Notes under the pieces: model-generated | What the model was told of the DNA's origin: nothing | Database searches by the model: none | The model's input: only the letters and a program-made list of their open reading frames with translations | NCBI GenBank assembly: GCA_947253655.1 | Contig: CAMYAE010000009.1 | Coordinates: 1 to 64,000, forward strand | Reading direction: 5' to 3' | Origin: an uncultured Bacteroidales bacterium | Lineage (GTDB): Bacteria; Bacteroidota; Bacteroidia; Bacteroidales; UBA932 | Length of the DNA: 64,000 nucleotides | Made by a program: the position numbers and the translations under genes | Shown: piece by piece, positions 63,001 to 64,000 of the stretch | How the letters are laid out: every line of letters starts with the position of its first letter | How positions within the stretch are numbered: the first letter of the stretch is position 1

Positions 63001-63161
63001 CCCAAAAAGTCCATATAGATAATTTGAGATTCTATTTCCAGGGCAACAACCTGTTGTGTTGGAGTAAATTCAAGCTATGGGATCCCGAACTTGCAGGAGA
63101 GGGGCTTAACTATCCGATCCAAAGGACTTTTAATATAGGACTGAACGTAACTTTCAAATAG
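60039..63161 (+). CDS. SusC/RagA-family TonB-dependent outer membrane transporter
   Basis: This 1040-residue transporter starts MLKRKFASVLFFAFLAVGAI (signal peptide). It then has the carboxypeptidase-regulatory-like domain (VKGVVYEDETGETLPGATVS), a TonB-box-like DEVTVVAFGKQKKESVIGSV, a plug (DIASFSIMKDATATALYGAR, NGVIFVTTKRG) and the barrel ending RTFNIGLNVTFK. It is only distantly similar to the other SusC here, so it should carry a different oligosaccharide. A SusD partner starts nine bases after its stop. Confidence 0.94.
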   Translation: MLKRKFASVLFFAFLAVGAIAQTKTVKGVVYEDETGETLPGATVSVVGSTKGAITGLDGSFEMSGVKPTDQLKFEFFGKAPQTLTVGEMVNFIVKLKNAANELDEVTVVAFGKQKKESVIGSVTSIDVQTLKVPSSNLTTALAGNVAGVIAYQRTGEPGQDNADFFVRGITTFGANTHPLILIDNIELTATDLARLQPDDIASFSIMKDATATALYGARGANGVIFVTTKRGQEGPARIQGRIETSISTPTAIVELADPVTYMKSFNEAISTRDPLGELRYSFDKIEQTGKPGANRYIYPMNDWYDMLFKDFATSYRANISAQGGGKVARYYVAGGYTEDTGILKVDKRNSFNNNINSKNYTLRSNVDINVTKTTKLAVRLTGNFSDYQGPLNGGSDVYKQVVHSDPVLFPAYYPVDEEHLGIQHIMFGNYEDGNYINPYANLVKGYKNYQRSQMVAAVELEQNLDFITKGLSFMTLFNLTRLSEYSVFRSFMPFWYAMDNYDAYTGEYHIRRINDNGTDYLQYGEGGKKVVNTMYSESRMNYSRAFGKSDVTGLLVLTAREQLVANAGSLQLSLPSRNAGLSGRFTYGWDKRYFSEFNFGYNGSERFHKSHRWGFFPSFGGAWLMSNEKWFKPIKKVVNNLKFRASYGLVGNDNIGSEYDRFYYLSELNMDSDGRSAYFGEQRNVGYKGIDVVRYANESITWEKSYKSNFAVELGLLDKLDIIAEYFTEHRTDIFMRRADIPNTMGLQAQVYGNIGEATAQGVDIQADYKQSWSNGLWASGRANFTYSTSKYKVYEEPTYPESYRQHAGRSLAQSWGYIAERLFIDDEDAANSPSQAAFGSPYGGGDIKYTDVNGDGVITEADRVPIGFPTSPEIVYGFGASMGYKGFDFSLFFQGMARESFWIDATSNYGSKTCGTGPFVNNTQLLKAYADSHWSEDNRDIYALYPRYSAYANYNNIQRSTWWMRDGSFLRLKQLELGYTLPQRLTQKVHIDNLRFYFQGNNLLCWSKFKLWDPELAGEGLNYPIQRTFNIGLNVTFK

Positions 63162-63170
63162 ACATCGGCT

Positions 63171-64000
63171 ATGATTAGAATTTTTAAATATATTTCAATA
63201 TTTTTTGTAGCGCTGGCTTTGCTGTCGGGGCTTAAGGGGTGCAACAAATTCCTTGATGTCGTGCCTGATGACGGTCTGCCGAGTGTGGAAAAAGCATTTA
63301 ATCTTAGGGCTTCGGCCATAAAATATCTTAGTACCTGCTATTCCTATATGCCTCATGACGGTGCTCCCGGAGCCGATTGCGGCATGCTTACAGGTGATGA
63401 ACTATGGGATTTGTTCGGACGTATTGTATCTGATGTGAACGGACGTGTGCCTTCTGTACTGACCAAGATTGCACGCGGACAACTTTCCGCTTCCAGCGTT
63501 TACGGCAATGACTGGCCTGCTATGTTTGAGGGAATACGCTGTTGTGACATTCTTGTCGATAATGTGTATAGGGTGCCTGATATGAAGGAGGAAGAAAAGA
63601 AGCAATGGATTGCGGAGGTGACCTTCCTGAAGGCATACTATCACTTTAATCTGGTAAGGAAATGGGGGCCGATACCGATTGTAAGGCAAAGTCTTCCTAT
63701 TGATGCGGACGTGAACACTGTCAGGGTGTATAGAGACAATATCGACGATTGCTTTGATTTTATAATAGAACTTTTGGACAAGGCTATGCCTGATTTGCCT
63801 ATTGTAGCACCTTCAATTGATGAATACGGAAGGATCAATAAGGCAATATGCGCTGCTTTCAAGGCTAAAGTGACTGTTTTTGCGGCAAGTCCTTTGTTTA
63901 ACGGAAATATAGACGAAGCTGCCCTTGTGGACAATAGAGGAGTCCGGCTTTTTCCTACCAAATCGGATGACGACAAGCTTTTGCGTTGGCAGGCTGCAAT
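63171..64000 (+). CDS. SusD/RagB-family lipoprotein, cut by the window edge
   Basis: The frame is open from the ATG at 63171 to the end of the window (276 codons seen). It begins MIRIFKYISIFFVALALLSG, then LKGCNKFLD with a lipobox cysteine and the common KFLDVVP motif. Typical SusD helices follow: NDWPAMFEGIRCCDILVDNV, AEVTFLKAYYHFNLVRKWGP. It is the surface partner of the preceding SusC-like transporter. The glycoside hydrolases that would reveal the substrate lie outside the window. Confidence 0.92.
   Translation, partial: MIRIFKYISIFFVALALLSGLKGCNKFLDVVPDDGLPSVEKAFNLRASAIKYLSTCYSYMPHDGAPGADCGMLTGDELWDLFGRIVSDVNGRVPSVLTKIARGQLSASSVYGNDWPAMFEGIRCCDILVDNVYRVPDMKEEEKKQWIAEVTFLKAYYHFNLVRKWGPIPIVRQSLPIDADVNTVRVYRDNIDDCFDFIIELLDKAMPDLPIVAPSIDEYGRINKAICAAFKAKVTVFAASPLFNGNIDEAALVDNRGVRLFPTKSDDDKLLRWQAA

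Overview
The window looks like a chromosome segment of a gut-type member of the Bacteroidales. The evidence is SusC/SusD pairs with glycoside hydrolases, Bacteroidetes-style promoters (TTTG-N19-TATCTTTG before tRNA-Phe), a ParA-ParB-DUF5683-MltD cluster, Mn efflux MntP, and a 47-bp type II-C CRISPR repeat of the Bacteroidetes kind. Genus cannot be fixed from sequence alone.

Layout. 1-575: decayed remnants, including an aldo/keto reductase with most of its middle deleted. 576-2785 (minus): fhs and mntP. 3036-9094: a compact type II-C CRISPR-Cas system, with a divergent tracrRNA, cas9, cas1, cas2, a bidirectional terminator and a five-repeat array read on the minus strand. 9095-11965: an unusual accessory stretch with two CRISPR repeats outside the array and two tandem copies of a small exported-protein gene followed by the start of a phage tape-measure gene. 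A tRNA-like element lies between them. 11972-12365: tmRNA, a frequent integration site, whose 3' end faces these phage remnants. 12546-34381: housekeeping genes (OmpA/TPR lipoprotein, SSB, M3 peptidase, nucleoside transporter, tgt-lptG-dut-murF, PAP2, obg, an HPRT-adenylate kinase fusion, an HHH protein, mltD, DUF5683, parB, parA, priA). 34574-36541: tRNA-Phe, two small unknown proteins, a collapsed acyltransferase and ferritin.

36804-64000 is devoted to glycan breakdown. A plus-strand operon (ADP-ribosylglycohydrolase-like protein, GH106, GH28, a half-length GH28-like protein, GH78-like) fits rhamnose-rich pectin such as rhamnogalacturonan. It converges head-on with a minus-strand utilisation locus (two GH92 mannosidases, SusC, SusD, GH31, an unclassified alpha/alpha-barrel enzyme) that fits alpha-mannosides such as high-mannose N-glycans. 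A second SusC/SusD pair starts divergently and runs off the right edge.

The most notable observations concern the CRISPR region. Every repeat, read in the crRNA direction, contains a complete-looking Bacteroidetes promoter (TTG-N19-TATCTTTG) with the same spacing as the tRNA-Phe promoter in this window, which suggests that each spacer is transcribed from its own repeat. Repeats also bracket the first copy of the phage-derived module, as if foreign DNA sat inside, or recombined with, an older and longer array.
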